Shown one piece after another: positions 1-8,963 of a DNA stretch of 64,000 bases. A program made the translations under genes and the position numbers. The stretch is taken from NCBI RefSeq assembly GCF_017306545.1, contig NZ_JAFKID010000004.1, forward strand, positions 124,001 through 188,000, read 5' to 3'. Under the pieces are notes generated by a model. The model was not told the DNA's origin and did no database searches. It saw only the letters and a program-made list of their open reading frames with translations. This stretch comes from Mesorhizobium sp. GTDB lineage: Bacteria; Pseudomonadota; Alphaproteobacteria; Rhizobiales; Rhizobiaceae. Each line of letters starts with the position of its first letter. Position 1 is the stretch's first letter.

Positions 1-636
1 TTGCGCCCCGCGCAGGCTGCGGCGCTGGACAGCGGGCTCGCGCGTTATGTCCTCGACCTTGCCGAATCGGCGCCGGCCGATATGCGGGCGCTGTTCGGCG
101 CCGAGGTTTCGGCGCTGCGGCTGGAGATCGGCTTCGGCGGCGGCGAGCACCTGCTGCACGAAGTGGCCGCCCGTCCGGCCACCGGTTTCATCGGCGTCGA
201 GCCCTTCGTCAACGGCATGGCCAAGGCGATGACGGCGGCACAGCGTGAGTCGCCGGCGAACCTGCGCGTCTACGACGACGACGCCACCCGCCTGCTCGAC
301 TGGCTGCCGCCGGCCTCGCTCGACGGCATCGATCTCTTCTATCCCGATCCCTGGCCGAAGAAACGGCACTGGAAGCGGCGTTTCGTCAACGCGGCGAACC
401 TCGACCGTTTCGCCCGCGCGCTGAAGCCTGGCGGCCGCTTTCGCTTCGCCTCTGATATCGACAGCTACGTCAACTGGACTCTGCTCGCCTGCCGCGCACA
501 TGGCGCTTTCACGTGGCAGGCGGCCTCCTCGCGCGACTGGCACGACGCCTATCCGGGTTGGCCCGGCACGCGCTACGAGGCCAAGGCGATCCGCGAAGGC
601 CGCCGCCCTGCCTACCTGACCTTTCTTCGCCCTTGA
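1..636 (+). CDS. trmB: tRNA (guanine-N7)-methyltransferase TrmB, 5'-truncated by window edge
   Basis: The enzyme uses S-adenosylmethionine to make m7G46 in the variable loop of tRNAs. The visible 211 residues contain the SAM-binding glycine loop (EIGFGGGEH, about residues 42-50) and the family hallmark PDPWPKKRH (about residues 116-124), followed by the conserved ASDIDSY stretch. The first codon here is TTG, but the gene very probably begins upstream: rhizobial homologues carry an N-terminal Phe-Gly-Arg-rich segment before the point where this sequence opens. In related genomes trmB sits directly before rimP-nusA; here two extra genes lie in between. Confidence 0.93.
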   Translation: MRPAQAAALDSGLARYVLDLAESAPADMRALFGAEVSALRLEIGFGGGEHLLHEVAARPATGFIGVEPFVNGMAKAMTAAQRESPANLRVYDDDATRLLDWLPPASLDGIDLFYPDPWPKKRHWKRRFVNAANLDRFARALKPGGRFRFASDIDSYVNWTLLACRAHGAFTWQAASSRDWHDAYPGWPGTRYEAKAIREGRRPAYLTFLRP

Positions 637-724
637 TCCCATACCGCCCGCAACGGGAACGCGGTAGGCTTGCCGGCATCAAAGGCAATGCAGGCCCAAG
701 GCAATGCAGGTAAGGAGAAGCGCT

Positions 725-1390
725 ATGGCACACAGGGTCAGGATCATCGAGGCGGAGAACGTCACCCACAATGTACGCCGGTTCCGCATCGAACGGCCGG
801 GCGGCTACGCCTTCGTTCCCGGCCAGGCGACCGATGTTGCCATCGACCAGGATGGCTGGCGCGAGGAAAAGCGGCCCTTCACCTTCACCGGGCTGAAGGA
901 ATGGCCGGACCTGGAATTCACCATCAAGACCTATTCGGACCATGACGGTGTCACCAACCGTCTGGCGACGCTCGGGCCGGGCGATGCGCTGCTGATCGAC
1001 GATCCCTGGGGCACGATCGAATACAAGGGCAAGGGCACCTTCATCGCCGGCGGCGCCGGCATCACGCCCTTCATCGCCATCCTGCGCGACCTTGCCGACA
1101 GGAAGGCGGTCGCAGGCCATCGGCTGATCTTCGCCAACCGTACGGAAGCCGACATCATCCTGCGCGACCTGTGGGAAAAGATGCCGGGCCTGGAGCACCT
1201 GTTCGTCGTAACGCGCGGCGACGGCGTGAAATTTCCCGCCGGCCCGGTCGACAAGGCCTTCCTGCGTGACCGTGTCGGCGATTTCAGCGGACACTTTTAT
1301 GTGTGCGGGCCGGACAAGATGGTCGCCGACATCAATACCGCCCTGGCGGAACTGGGTGCCAGCCCCACCAATCTGGTGTTCGAGCGGTAA
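725..1390 (+). CDS. FAD/NAD(P)-binding oxidoreductase of the ferredoxin-NADP reductase family
   Basis: A 221-residue stand-alone reductase. The N-terminal half is the FAD-binding barrel with an RPFTFT motif, where the Arg and Thr residues contact the flavin. The C-terminal half is the nucleotide-binding domain with GGAGITPF and a VCGP motif near the end. There is no added 2Fe-2S domain, so it presumably passes electrons between NAD(P)H and a separate flavodoxin, ferredoxin or flavohaem-type partner; that partner is not identified. The ATG was chosen because an AAGGAG ribosome-binding site lies about 8 bases upstream; an upstream in-frame ATG at 704 lacks one. It follows trmB by about 90 bp. 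Confidence 0.85.
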   Translation: MAHRVRIIEAENVTHNVRRFRIERPGGYAFVPGQATDVAIDQDGWREEKRPFTFTGLKEWPDLEFTIKTYSDHDGVTNRLATLGPGDALLIDDPWGTIEYKGKGTFIAGGAGITPFIAILRDLADRKAVAGHRLIFANRTEADIILRDLWEKMPGLEHLFVVTRGDGVKFPAGPVDKAFLRDRVGDFSGHFYVCGPDKMVADINTALAELGASPTNLVFER

Positions 1391-1393
1391 GGC

Positions 1394-1561
1394 TCAATAA
1401 TAGCGACGGATATTGGCGAACGCCTTCGGTTCGATGCCGAGATTGGCAAGGTCGCGCGCCCTCGGGCGGCGGCCGGCTTCGGCGGCATGGGCTACGGCGA
1501 TTGCGCTGCCGACGGTCGCGATCACGTCGCCGATCACCGTGAATGTGTTGCGCCTGCTCAT
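1394..1561 (-). CDS. Small hypothetical protein (55 aa)
   Basis: A short reverse-strand gene converging on the flavin reductase, with only 3 bp between the stop codons. It is preceded by a strong AAAGGAGAG ribosome-binding site, the main reason to believe it. The protein has a short hydrophobic alanine-rich stretch (residues 12-28) and a basic tail ending DLANLGIEPKAFANIRRYY. The tail loosely recalls the C-terminal part of DUF1127-type small proteins, which are abundant in Rhizobiales; that similarity is by eye and weak. Function unknown. Confidence 0.6.
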   Translation of the reverse strand: MSRRNTFTVIGDVIATVGSAIAVAHAAEAGRRPRARDLANLGIEPKAFANIRRYY

Positions 1562-1582
1562 GATCTCTCCTTTTACGGTGGG

Positions 1583-1610
1583 TGCAACAATCGGGATGTT
1601 GCATCGCAAC
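1583..1610 (-). promoter_or_regulatory. Overlapping GTTGCA/TGCAAC dyads upstream of the 55-aa gene
   Basis: TGCAAC at 1583-1588 and GTTGCA at 1598-1603 form a 6-bp inverted repeat, and GTTGC-ATC-GCAAC continues to 1610, giving three alternating half-sites. They begin about 20 bp upstream of the start codon of the small reverse-strand gene. An operator is possible; no regulator is identified. Confidence 0.25.
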
Positions 1611-1744
1611 ACAGATAGGAACCCGCCGCCTATGCCGGTAGGGCGTCTCTCGCATGGCCGGCCTGCGCCCGGCGCGCGGCTCGGCCATCGGCCTTTCGGA
1701 CTTGAAACGCCGGCATGGATCGTCTATATCGGCATCAAATTCTT

Positions 1745-1790
1745 GGTCGGTATGACGAAGAGTGGGTCCACCCGGTCCCGCTCTTTTTTG
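1745..1790 (+). ncRNA. rimP leader: terminator-like attenuator hairpin
   Basis: A hairpin with arms AAGAGTGGG (1758-1766) and CCCGCTCTT (1777-1785; one T-G wobble) runs into six Ts (1784-1789). It ends about 36 bp before rimP. This is the form of an intrinsic terminator in front of a gene rather than after one. Alphaproteobacteria are known to carry a terminator-like 'rimP leader' ahead of rimP-nusA-infB, and the position and shape fit. Assignment to that RNA family is by position and structure, not by a covariance-model search. Confidence 0.5.
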
Positions 1791-1825
1791 TTACCGGCCG
1801 CCCGCAAGACGACCGACAGGACCTT

Positions 1826-2452
1826 ATGACGGCAAGCGTAACCGACGGCGACGATCGTATCATCCGCGAGAGCGGCATCGATGCGCGTATCGCCATGATC
1901 GTCGAGCCGGTGCTGCGCGGCATGGGCTTCCGCCTCGTGCGCGTGCGCCTGTCCGGCCAGAACGGCCTGACCCTCCAGATCATGGCCGAGCGCAACGACG
2001 GCACCATGACCGTCGAGGATTGCGAAGAGGTCAGCCGCGCCGTCTCGCCGGCGCTCGATGTCGACGATCCCATCGAGAAGGCTTATCACCTCGAAGTCTC
2101 CTCGCCGGGCATCGACCGTCCGCTGGTGCGCAAGTCGGATTTCTCGACCTGGGCCGGTCATCTGGTGAAGATGGAGACGGCGACTCTGGTGGCCGAGCGC
2201 AAGCGCTTCAAGGGTCGCATCGCCGAGGCCGGCGAAGATGCGGTGGTGATCGAGCGCGAGGCCGCCTATGGCGAGGAGCCGCGCGTCAGCGTGCCCTACG
2301 ACGCCATTGCCGAGGCACGGCTGATCCTCACCGACGATCTCATTCGCGACGCATTGTCGAAGGACAACCGCGCCCGCAAGGAAGCCAAAAAACATCGCGG
2401 CGAGGCTGATGAAGCCGACGACGCGGCCGACGAAACCGAAAACGAAAGCTGA
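1826..2452 (+). CDS. rimP: Ribosome maturation factor RimP
   Basis: A 208-residue RimP, needed for maturation of the 30S ribosomal subunit. Conserved family stretches are visible: an N-terminal half with [11 protein letters not shown], the [14 protein letters not shown] segment and the [12 protein letters not shown] signature (about residues 90-101), then an SH3-like C-terminal half. The tail is highly charged and rich in Asp, Glu and Ala. The ATG was chosen because homology starts soon after it; upstream in-frame codons run through the leader hairpin. It is the first gene of the rimP-nusA-ylxR-infB-rbfA-truB series. Confidence 0.93.
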   Translation: MTASVTDGDDRIIRESGIDARIAMIVEPVLRGMGFRLVRVRLSGQNGLTLQIMAERNDGTMTVEDCEEVSRAVSPALDVDDPIEKAYHLEVSSPGIDRPLVRKSDFSTWAGHLVKMETATLVAERKRFKGRIAEAGEDAVVIEREAAYGEEPRVSVPYDAIAEARLILTDDLIRDALSKDNRARKEAKKHRGEADEADDAADETENES

Positions 2453-2496
2453 TCGAGCGACCGCCAGCGAAGTGCGGTCTTGTCAGGGAGAAAGAA

Positions 2497-4098
2497 ATGG
2501 CTGTCAGTGCCAACAGGCTCGAACTCTTGCAGATCGCCGATGCCGTCGCGCGCGAAAAGTCGATCGACAAGAGCATCGTCATCGCCGCCATGGCCGACGC
2601 GATCCAGAAGGCCGCGCGCTCGCGCTACGGCCAGGAAACCAACATCCGCGCCGACATCAACCCGCAGACCGGCGAGATGAAGTTGCAGCGGCTGATGGAA
2701 GTGGTCGAGACCGTCGAGGACTACGCCACGCAGATCGCGCTGGTCAGCGCCCGCGAGCGCAACCCCGACGCCCAGTTGGGCGATTTCATCGCCGAGCAGC
2801 TTCCGCCGATGGACTTCGGCCGCATCGCCGCGCAGTCGGCCAAGCAGGTCATCGTCCAGAAGGTGCGCGAGGCCGAGCGCGACCGCCAGTACGACGAGTA
2901 CAAGGACCGTATCGGCGAGATCGTCAACGGCACGGTCAAGCGCGTCGAATACGGCAACGTCATCGTCGACCTCGGCCGCGGTGAGGCGATCATCCGCCGC
3001 GACGAACTGATCCCGCGCGAGAACTACAAGTATGGCGACCGCGTGCGCGCCTACGTCTACGACGTGCGCCGCGAGCAGCGCGGCCCGCAGATCTTCCTGT
3101 CGCGCACCCATCCGCAGTTCATGGCCAAGCTCTTCACCATGGAAGTGCCGGAAATCTACGACGGCATCATCGAGATCAAGTCGGTGGCCCGCGATCCGGG
3201 CAGCCGCGCCAAGATCGCCGTCATCTCGCGCGACAGCTCCATCGATCCGGTCGGCGCCTGCGTCGGTATGCGCGGTTCGCGCGTGCAGGCCGTGGTCGGC
3301 GAATTGCAGGGCGAGAAGATCGACATCATCCCGTGGTCGCCGAATGCCGCTTCCTTCATCGTCAACGCGCTTCAGCCGGCGGAAGTCGCCAAAGTGGTGC
3401 TGGACGAAGACGCCGAACGCATCGAGGTCGTCGTGCCCGACGACCAGCTTTCGCTCGCCATCGGCCGGCGCGGTCAGAACGTGCGCCTCGCCTCGCAGCT
3501 TACCGGCTGGGACATCGACATCCTGACCGAAGAAGAGGAATCGCAGCGCCGCCAGAAGGAATTCACCGAGCGCTCGAACCTCTTCATGGACGCGCTGGAC
3601 GTCGACGAGATGGTCGGCCAGGTTCTTGCATCGGAAGGCTTCACCTCGGTCGAGGAAGTCGCCTATGTCGATGCCGACGAGATTTCCTCCATCGACGGCT
3701 TCGACGAGGACACCGCGACCGAGATCCAGAGCCGCGCCCGCGACCATCTGGAGAAGGTCGAGGCCGAACAGGACGCCGCCCGCAAGAAGCTCGGCGTCAA
3801 GGACGAACTGCGCGAGATTCCCGGCATCACCACCGCCATGATGGTGACGCTCGGCGAGGACGGCGTGAAGACGATCGAGGACTTCGCCGGCTACGCGGCC
3901 GACGACCTCGTCGGCTGGAAGGAACGCAAGGACGGCGAGACGAAGGTATTTCCGGGCGTGCTCGCCGATCACGGCGTCTCCAAGGCCGATGCCGAGCAGA
4001 TGGTGCTTTCGGCGCGTCTCAAGGCTGGCTGGATTTCCGAAGAGGAAGCCCAGGCCGATGCCGGCGAGGCTGAGGCCGTCGAAGCCGCCGAAGCCTGA
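2497..4098 (+). CDS. nusA: Transcription termination/antitermination factor NusA
   Basis: A 533-residue NusA that binds RNA polymerase and nascent RNA to modulate pausing, termination and rRNA antitermination. Domains in order: an N-terminal polymerase-binding domain (about 1-130), an S1 domain (about 135-200), two KH domains with the loops GMRGSR and AIGRRGQN, and C-terminal helix-hairpin-helix-like acidic repeats as in proteobacterial NusA. The last 20 residues are mostly Glu and Ala. A GGGAGAAAGA ribosome-binding site precedes the ATG. It lies 44 bp after rimP in the usual order. Confidence 0.97.
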   Translation: MAVSANRLELLQIADAVAREKSIDKSIVIAAMADAIQKAARSRYGQETNIRADINPQTGEMKLQRLMEVVETVEDYATQIALVSARERNPDAQLGDFIAEQLPPMDFGRIAAQSAKQVIVQKVREAERDRQYDEYKDRIGEIVNGTVKRVEYGNVIVDLGRGEAIIRRDELIPRENYKYGDRVRAYVYDVRREQRGPQIFLSRTHPQFMAKLFTMEVPEIYDGIIEIKSVARDPGSRAKIAVISRDSSIDPVGACVGMRGSRVQAVVGELQGEKIDIIPWSPNAASFIVNALQPAEVAKVVLDEDAERIEVVVPDDQLSLAIGRRGQNVRLASQLTGWDIDILTEEEESQRRQKEFTERSNLFMDALDVDEMVGQVLASEGFTSVEEVAYVDADEISSIDGFDEDTATEIQSRARDHLEKVEAEQDAARKKLGVKDELREIPGITTAMMVTLGEDGVKTIEDFAGYAADDLVGWKERKDGETKVFPGVLADHGVSKADAEQMVLSARLKAGWISEEEAQADAGEAEAVEAAEA

Positions 4099-4109
4099 TA
4101 TGGAACAGG

Positions 4110-4781
4110 TTGGGGCAGTCTTTGGACGAGATGAACGATCGCACCTGCATCGTCACCAGGCGGACCGCCGGGCCGGATGACCTCATCCGGTTCGTCGTCG
4201 GCCCGGATTCGTCCGTCGTCCCCGACCTGAAAAGGAATCTGCCCGGCCGCGGTTGCTGGGTCAGCGCCGAGCGCCTACATGTGGACAAGGCTGCGGCCAA
4301 GGGCCACTTCGCGCGCGCCTTCAAGCGACAGGTTGTCGTTCCCCCCGATCTCGGTGCCATGGTCGATGCCCTGCTGGCGAAGGCCGTGCTCGGCTCGCTC
4401 GGGCTTGCCCGCAAGGCCGGCATGGTGGCGCTGGGGGCGGCCAAGGTCGATGGCGCGGTCCGTGCCGGCAAGGCGCTGGCCGTGCTGCATGCCGCCGAAG
4501 CCTCCGGCGACGGCGTGCGCAAGATCACCCAGGCGCGGCGCGCCACCGTCCATCTCGGCGGCCCCGCCATCCCCGCTTACAAACTTTTTGCCGAGGCCGA
4601 ATTGGGTTTGGCATTGGGGGGGGCAAATGTGATACATGCTGCCGTTCTCGCCTCGAAGGCGGGTCGGGCAGCGCTGAAGCGCATGGTTGCGCTCGACCGC
4701 TACCGGGGCGGCAGCCCGGACGATCTGGCAATGCTTGCGGCCGTTGCCGACGAAGATGATGCCGCAGAGGATGTGGAATGA
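4110..4781 (+). CDS. YlxR-like (DUF448) domain fused to an L7Ae-like RNA-binding domain
   Basis: The N-terminal ~90 residues match the YlxR/DUF448 family: RTCIVTRR near the start, a conserved RFV stretch and the LPGRGCWV motif. The following ~100 residues ([13 protein letters not shown] onward) look like an L7Ae/L30e-type RNA-binding fold, and the tail is acidic. The fusion is usual in alphaproteobacterial nusA-infB operons, whereas other bacteria often encode the two parts separately. The predicted start is TTG with MNDRTC seven codons later (ATG at 4131); the ATG is an equally good candidate. The stop overlaps the infB start (ATGA). Confidence 0.85.
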   Translation: MGQSLDEMNDRTCIVTRRTAGPDDLIRFVVGPDSSVVPDLKRNLPGRGCWVSAERLHVDKAAAKGHFARAFKRQVVVPPDLGAMVDALLAKAVLGSLGLARKAGMVALGAAKVDGAVRAGKALAVLHAAEASGDGVRKITQARRATVHLGGPAIPAYKLFAEAELGLALGGANVIHAAVLASKAGRAALKRMVALDRYRGGSPDDLAMLAAVADEDDAAEDVE

Positions 4782-7348
4782 GTGATACGAAATCGGGCGA
4801 CGACAAGACGCTGACAGTCACGCCGAAGAAGACCCTGACGCTGAAGCGCCCCGGGGTGGAACAGAGCACCGTGCGGCAGAACTTCTCGCATGGCCGCACC
4901 AAGTCCGTGGTGGTGGAAACCAAGCGCAAGTTCGTCAAGCCCGGCGACAAGCCGGAACCGGCGACCGTCTTCACGCCCAAGCCTGCCCCGGCCCCGGCCA
5001 CGGCAGCATCTGCTGCGCCCGCACCAGTCGTTCCGGAACCGCGCCAGGCGGCGCCGGCGGAGCGGATGGTGCTCAACGAACTGTCGCGCGGCGAGATGGA
5101 TGCACGGCGCCGGGCGCTGGAAGGCTCGCAGGCGCGCGAGGCAGAGGATCGTGCCCGTGCGGCCGAGGATGCCAAGCGCCGCGCTGACGAAGAAGATCGT
5201 CGCAAGCGCGAGCGTGAGGATTCCGCGCGCCGCCAGGCCGAGGAAGAGGCGCGCATCCAGAAGGAAGCCGACGCCCGCAAGCGCGCCGAGGAAGAGGCGC
5301 GCCGCCGCGCTCCGCAGACCGCCGATGCCGCTGGCGAGGACGAGGAAGTGGCGCGCCCGCGCACCAGCCGTGGTCCGGCCACGCCCGCGCCGGCTCGTCG
5401 CATCGCTGTGCCCGAGGTGGCCAAGCCGACCCGGACGAAGGGCGAGGCCGACCGTCGCCAGGGCAAGCTGACGCTCAACACGGCTCTGTCGTCCGAGGAC
5501 GGTGACGCCCGCGCCCGCTCGCTGGCGGCCATGCGTCGGCGCCAGGAGAAGTTCAAGCGCTCGCTCGTCCAGGAGCCGCGTGAGAAGGTGGTTCGCGAGG
5601 TCACGATCCCCGAGACGATCACCGTCCAGGAACTGGCGCAGCGCATGTCCGAGCGCGCCGTAGACGTGGTCAAGTTCTTCATGAAGCAGGGCCAGATCAT
5701 GAAGCCGGGCGACGTCATCGACGCCGACACGGCCGAACTGGTCGCCTCCGAATTCGGCCACACCGTCAAGCGCGTCGCCGAGTCCGACATCGAGGAAGGC
5801 CTGTTCAACATTCCCGACCGGGAAGAAGATCTGGTGTCGCGCCCGCCGGTCGTCACCATCATGGGCCACGTCGACCACGGCAAGACCTCGCTGCTCGACG
5901 CCATCCGCAACGCCCATGTCCAGTCGGGGGAGGCGGGCGGCATCACCCAGCACATCGGCGCCTATCAGGTCGAGAAGAACGGCCAGCAGATCACCTTCAT
6001 CGACACGCCCGGCCACGCCGCCTTCACGGCCATGCGCGCGCGCGGCGCGCAGTCCACCGACATCGCCGTTCTGGTGGTGGCGGCCGACGACAGCGTGATG
6101 CCGCAGACGGTGGAGTCCATCAACCACGCCCGCGCCGCCGGCGTGCCGATCATCGTCGCCATCAACAAGGTCGACAAGCACGAAGCCAACCCCCAGAAGG
6201 TGCGCACCCAGCTTCTCCAGCACGAGATCGTGGTGGAGGAGATGGGCGGCGAGACGCTGGACGTCGAGGTTTCGGCCAAGACCGGCGCCGGCATCGACAA
6301 GCTCCTGGAAGCGATCCTGCTGCAAGCCGAAATCCTCGACCTCAAGGCCAATCCCGACCGTACCGCCGAAGGCGTCGTCATCGAGGCGCGGCTGGACAAG
6401 GGCCGCGGCCCGGTCGCCACCGTGCTGGTGCAGACCGGCACGCTGCTGCCGGGCGAGATTCTCGTTGCCGGCAACGAGTGGGGCCGCGTGCGCGCGCTGA
6501 TCAACGACCGCGGCGAGCAGGTCAGGGAGGCGCCGCCGGCCATGCCCGTCGAGGTGCTCGGTCTGCAAGGCACGCCGCAGGCGGGCGACCGCTTCGCCAT
6601 CGTCAACAACGAGGCGCGCGCCCGCGAGATCACCGAGTACCGCCAGCGGCTCGCCCGCGACAAGGCGGTGGCCAAGCATGCCGGCCAGCGTGGCTCGCTG
6701 GAACAGATGATGTCGCAACTCCAGCAGACCGGCACCAAGGAGTTCCCGCTCATCATCAAGGGCGACGTGCAGGGCTCCATCGAGGCGATCGACGCGGCGC
6801 TGGAGAAGCTCGGCAACGACGAGGTGCGCGCGCGCATCGTCCATTCGGGCGCCGGCGCCATCACCGAGAGCGACGTGACGCTGGCCGAGACGTCGGGAGC
6901 CGCCATCATCGGCTTCAACGTGCGCGCCAACGCGCAGGCGAGGCAGGCGGCCGAGCAGGCCGATATCGAGATCCGCTACTACAACATCATCTACAACCTC
7001 GTGGATGACGTGAAGGCGGCGATGTCGGGCATGCTGTCGCCGGAACGCCGCGAGACGTTCATCGGCAACGCCGAGATCCTGGAGGTGTTCAACATCACCA
7101 AGGTCGGCAAGGTCGCGGGCTGCCGCGTCACCGAAGGCAAGGTCGAGCGCGGTGCGGGCGTGCGCCTGATCCGCGAGAACGTCGTCATCCACGAAGGCAC
7201 GCTGAAGACCCTGAAGCGCTTCAAGGACGAGGTGCCGGAGGTTCCGGTCGGTCAGGAATGCGGCATGGCGTTCCAGAACTATGAGAACATCCAGGTCGGC
7301 GACGTCATCGAGTGCTTCCGCGTCGAGATGGTGACGCGCACGCTCTAG
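4778..7348 (+). CDS. infB: Translation initiation factor IF-2
   Basis: An 856-residue IF-2, the GTPase that brings initiator tRNA to the 30S subunit. A long low-complexity charged N-terminus (about 90-260) is rich in Arg, Glu and Ala and probably coiled. It is followed by the IF2_N-type domain ([14 protein letters not shown]), then the G domain with G1 [10 protein letters not shown]3 DTPGHAAF and G4 NKVDK, then the domain II-IV core to the C-terminus. The ATG overlaps the preceding stop by four bases, indicating translational coupling. Length is normal for alphaproteobacteria. Confidence 0.98.
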   Translation: MSDTKSGDDKTLTVTPKKTLTLKRPGVEQSTVRQNFSHGRTKSVVVETKRKFVKPGDKPEPATVFTPKPAPAPATAASAAPAPVVPEPRQAAPAERMVLNELSRGEMDARRRALEGSQAREAEDRARAAEDAKRRADEEDRRKREREDSARRQAEEEARIQKEADARKRAEEEARRRAPQTADAAGEDEEVARPRTSRGPATPAPARRIAVPEVAKPTRTKGEADRRQGKLTLNTALSSEDGDARARSLAAMRRRQEKFKRSLVQEPREKVVREVTIPETITVQELAQRMSERAVDVVKFFMKQGQIMKPGDVIDADTAELVASEFGHTVKRVAESDIEEGLFNIPDREEDLVSRPPVVTIMGHVDHGKTSLLDAIRNAHVQSGEAGGITQHIGAYQVEKNGQQITFIDTPGHAAFTAMRARGAQSTDIAVLVVAADDSVMPQTVESINHARAAGVPIIVAINKVDKHEANPQKVRTQLLQHEIVVEEMGGETLDVEVSAKTGAGIDKLLEAILLQAEILDLKANPDRTAEGVVIEARLDKGRGPVATVLVQTGTLLPGEILVAGNEWGRVRALINDRGEQVREAPPAMPVEVLGLQGTPQAGDRFAIVNNEARAREITEYRQRLARDKAVAKHAGQRGSLEQMMSQLQQTGTKEFPLIIKGDVQGSIEAIDAALEKLGNDEVRARIVHSGAGAITESDVTLAETSGAAIIGFNVRANAQARQAAEQADIEIRYYNIIYNLVDDVKAAMSGMLSPERRETFIGNAEILEVFNITKVGKVAGCRVTEGKVERGAGVRLIRENVVIHEGTLKTLKRFKDEVPEVPVGQECGMAFQNYENIQVGDVIECFRVEMVTRTL

Positions 7349-7449
7349 GCGCCGTTTGGCGATAACGGGAAAGCGGCGCCCGCCGCGTTCCAGACGAAAT
7401 TCACGCGGCGCGGTTCCACTCCGCGCCGTGTGATTTCAGGACGAGAAGA

Positions 7450-7854
7450 ATGTCCAGATTTTCCAGTACCGGTCCTTCCCAGCGTGTGTTGCGCGTCGGC
7501 GAGCAGGTGCGTCACGCGCTGGCCGAAATGCTCCAGCGCGGCGAACTGCGCGACGACCTGATCGAGACGACGGTGATCTCGGTCTCGGAAGTGCGCATGT
7601 CGCCGGATCTGAAGATCGCCACCGCTTTCGTCGCGCCGCTTGGCGCCAAGGACGAAGCGGCGGTCGTCGAGGCGCTGAACCGCCACACGAAGTTCATCCG
7701 CGGCCGCATGTCGCCGGCGCTGAGGCAAATGAAATACATGCCCGAGTTCCGCTTCCGCCTCGATACCAGCTACGACAATTTCCAGAAGATCAACGATCTC
7801 CTGCATTCGCCTGAAGTGGCAAGAGACCTGGACAAGAAGGACGAGGACGAATGA
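7450..7854 (+). CDS. rbfA: 30S ribosome-binding factor RbfA
   Basis: A 134-residue RbfA that helps process the 5' end of 16S rRNA and acts in cold adaptation. The KH-like fold shows the conserved start [19 protein letters not shown], the [17 protein letters not shown] strand-helix region and the MPEFRFRLD motif; the C-terminus is acidic and basic. The 101-bp gap after infB holds no gene and only weak, imperfect dyads. A large palindromic element follows directly. Confidence 0.95.
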   Translation: MSRFSSTGPSQRVLRVGEQVRHALAEMLQRGELRDDLIETTVISVSEVRMSPDLKIATAFVAPLGAKDEAAVVEALNRHTKFIRGRMSPALRQMKYMPEFRFRLDTSYDNFQKINDLLHSPEVARDLDKKDEDE

Positions 7855-7866
7855 CGAGCGGCATTT

Positions 7867-7983
7867 GCCCCTCACCTGCCTGCCGGCATCCTCTCCCCGT
7901 GAAGAACGGGGAGAGGAGAGCAGCTTCAACGCCCGCGATTCCCTCTCCCCGTTCTTCACGGGGAGAGGGTAAGGGTGAGGGGC
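7867..7983 (+). repeat. BIME-like nested palindromic element between rbfA and truB
   Basis: Two hairpins lie in opposite orientation. The first is 7890-7916 (11-bp arms, 5-base loop GAAGA); the second, 7942-7968, is its exact reverse complement with a 12-bp stem when one flanking base pair is counted. Outer arms GCCCCTCAC (from 7867) and GTGAGGGGC (to 7983) close the whole unit. The right outer arm ends 8 bp before the truB start and probably supplies its ribosome-binding site. A ~25-base stretch of the left side recurs near 51,540. This is the architecture of REP/BIME elements. Confidence 0.85.
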
Positions 7984-7990
7984 AGTTTTA

Positions 7991-8944
7991 GTGTCCCGCC
8001 CCCGCAAGAAGAAGGGCCGGCCCGTTTCCGGCTGGCTGATCCTCGACAAGCCGGTCGGCATGGGCTCGACCGAAGCCGTATCGAAGATCAAATGGCTGTT
8101 CCAGGCCGAGAAGGCCGGCCATGCCGGCACGCTCGACCCGCTGGCGTCCGGCATGTTGCCGATCGCGCTCGGCGAGGCGACCAAGACCGTGCCATACGTG
8201 CAGGACGGCGCCAAGGTCTACCGCTTCACGGTGGCCTGGGGCGAGGAACGTTCCACCGACGACCTCGAAGGTCCGGTGACGAAAAGCGCCGACAAGCGCC
8301 CCTCGGAGGCGGAAGTGCGCGCCGTCATGCCGAACTACACCGGCGTCATCATGCAGACGCCGCCGCAGTTTTCGGCCATCAAGATCGCCGGCGAGCGCGC
8401 CTACGATCTCGCCCGCGAGGGCGAGACGGTGGAGATACCCGCGCGGGAAGTCGAGATCGGCCGGCTGGACATCATCGAGCACGGCGACGGGCGCACCGTC
8501 TTCGAGATCGAATGCGGCAAGGGCACCTACGTGCGCTCGCTGGCGCGCGACATGGGCCGCGACCTCGGCTGCTACGGCCACATCGCAGACCTGCGTCGCA
8601 CCGAGGTCGATCCCTTCACGCCGGACGATTTCGTCACCGTCAAGGAATTGGAACTGGCGCGCTTCGGCGAGGCCGGCCAGCCCGAGAGCGGCGAGTTGCC
8701 GACGGATTTCGCCGCGATAGACGATTTCCTCATCGATACCGTGGCGGCGCTGGATTGCCTGCCGCAAGTGGCCGTCAGCGACGACACGGCGGCCAAGATC
8801 AGGCTCGGCAACCCGGTCATCGTGCGCGGCCGCGACGCGCCGCTGGAGGCCGAGGAAGCCTGCGCCACCGCGCGCGGCAGACTGGTCGCCATCGGCGCCA
8901 TCGAGCACGGCATGTTCAAGCCGAAGCGCGTGTTTGTCGGCTAG
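7991..8944 (+). CDS. truB: tRNA pseudouridine(55) synthase TruB
   Basis: A 317-residue TruB that makes pseudouridine 55 in the T-loop of tRNAs. The catalytic aspartate lies in [11 protein letters not shown] (about residues 48-58). The opening [16 protein letters not shown] and the [13 protein letters not shown] motif are also family features, and a C-terminal PUA-like part is present. The start is GTG, only 8 bases after the end of the palindromic element, so the GAGGGG of the element probably serves as ribosome-binding site. Translation initiation may therefore be sensitive to folding of the repeat. Confidence 0.96.
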   Translation: MSRPRKKKGRPVSGWLILDKPVGMGSTEAVSKIKWLFQAEKAGHAGTLDPLASGMLPIALGEATKTVPYVQDGAKVYRFTVAWGEERSTDDLEGPVTKSADKRPSEAEVRAVMPNYTGVIMQTPPQFSAIKIAGERAYDLAREGETVEIPAREVEIGRLDIIEHGDGRTVFEIECGKGTYVRSLARDMGRDLGCYGHIADLRRTEVDPFTPDDFVTVKELELARFGEAGQPESGELPTDFAAIDDFLIDTVAALDCLPQVAVSDDTAAKIRLGNPVIVRGRDAPLEAEEACATARGRLVAIGAIEHGMFKPKRVFVG

Positions 8945-8963
8945 GCAGGCGGCGGGCGGCGCG

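Noticed and set aside
2296-3972. 558-codon open frame antisense to nusA
   Set aside because: Shadow of nusA; no initiation signals.
4700-7192. 830-codon open frame antisense to infB
   Set aside because: It mirrors infB codon structure in high-GC DNA, has no ribosome-binding site or family motif, and infB on the other strand is certain.
7855-7990. CRISPR-like repeat structure
   Set aside because: Only two inverted hairpin units, with no regularly spaced repeats and no cas genes.
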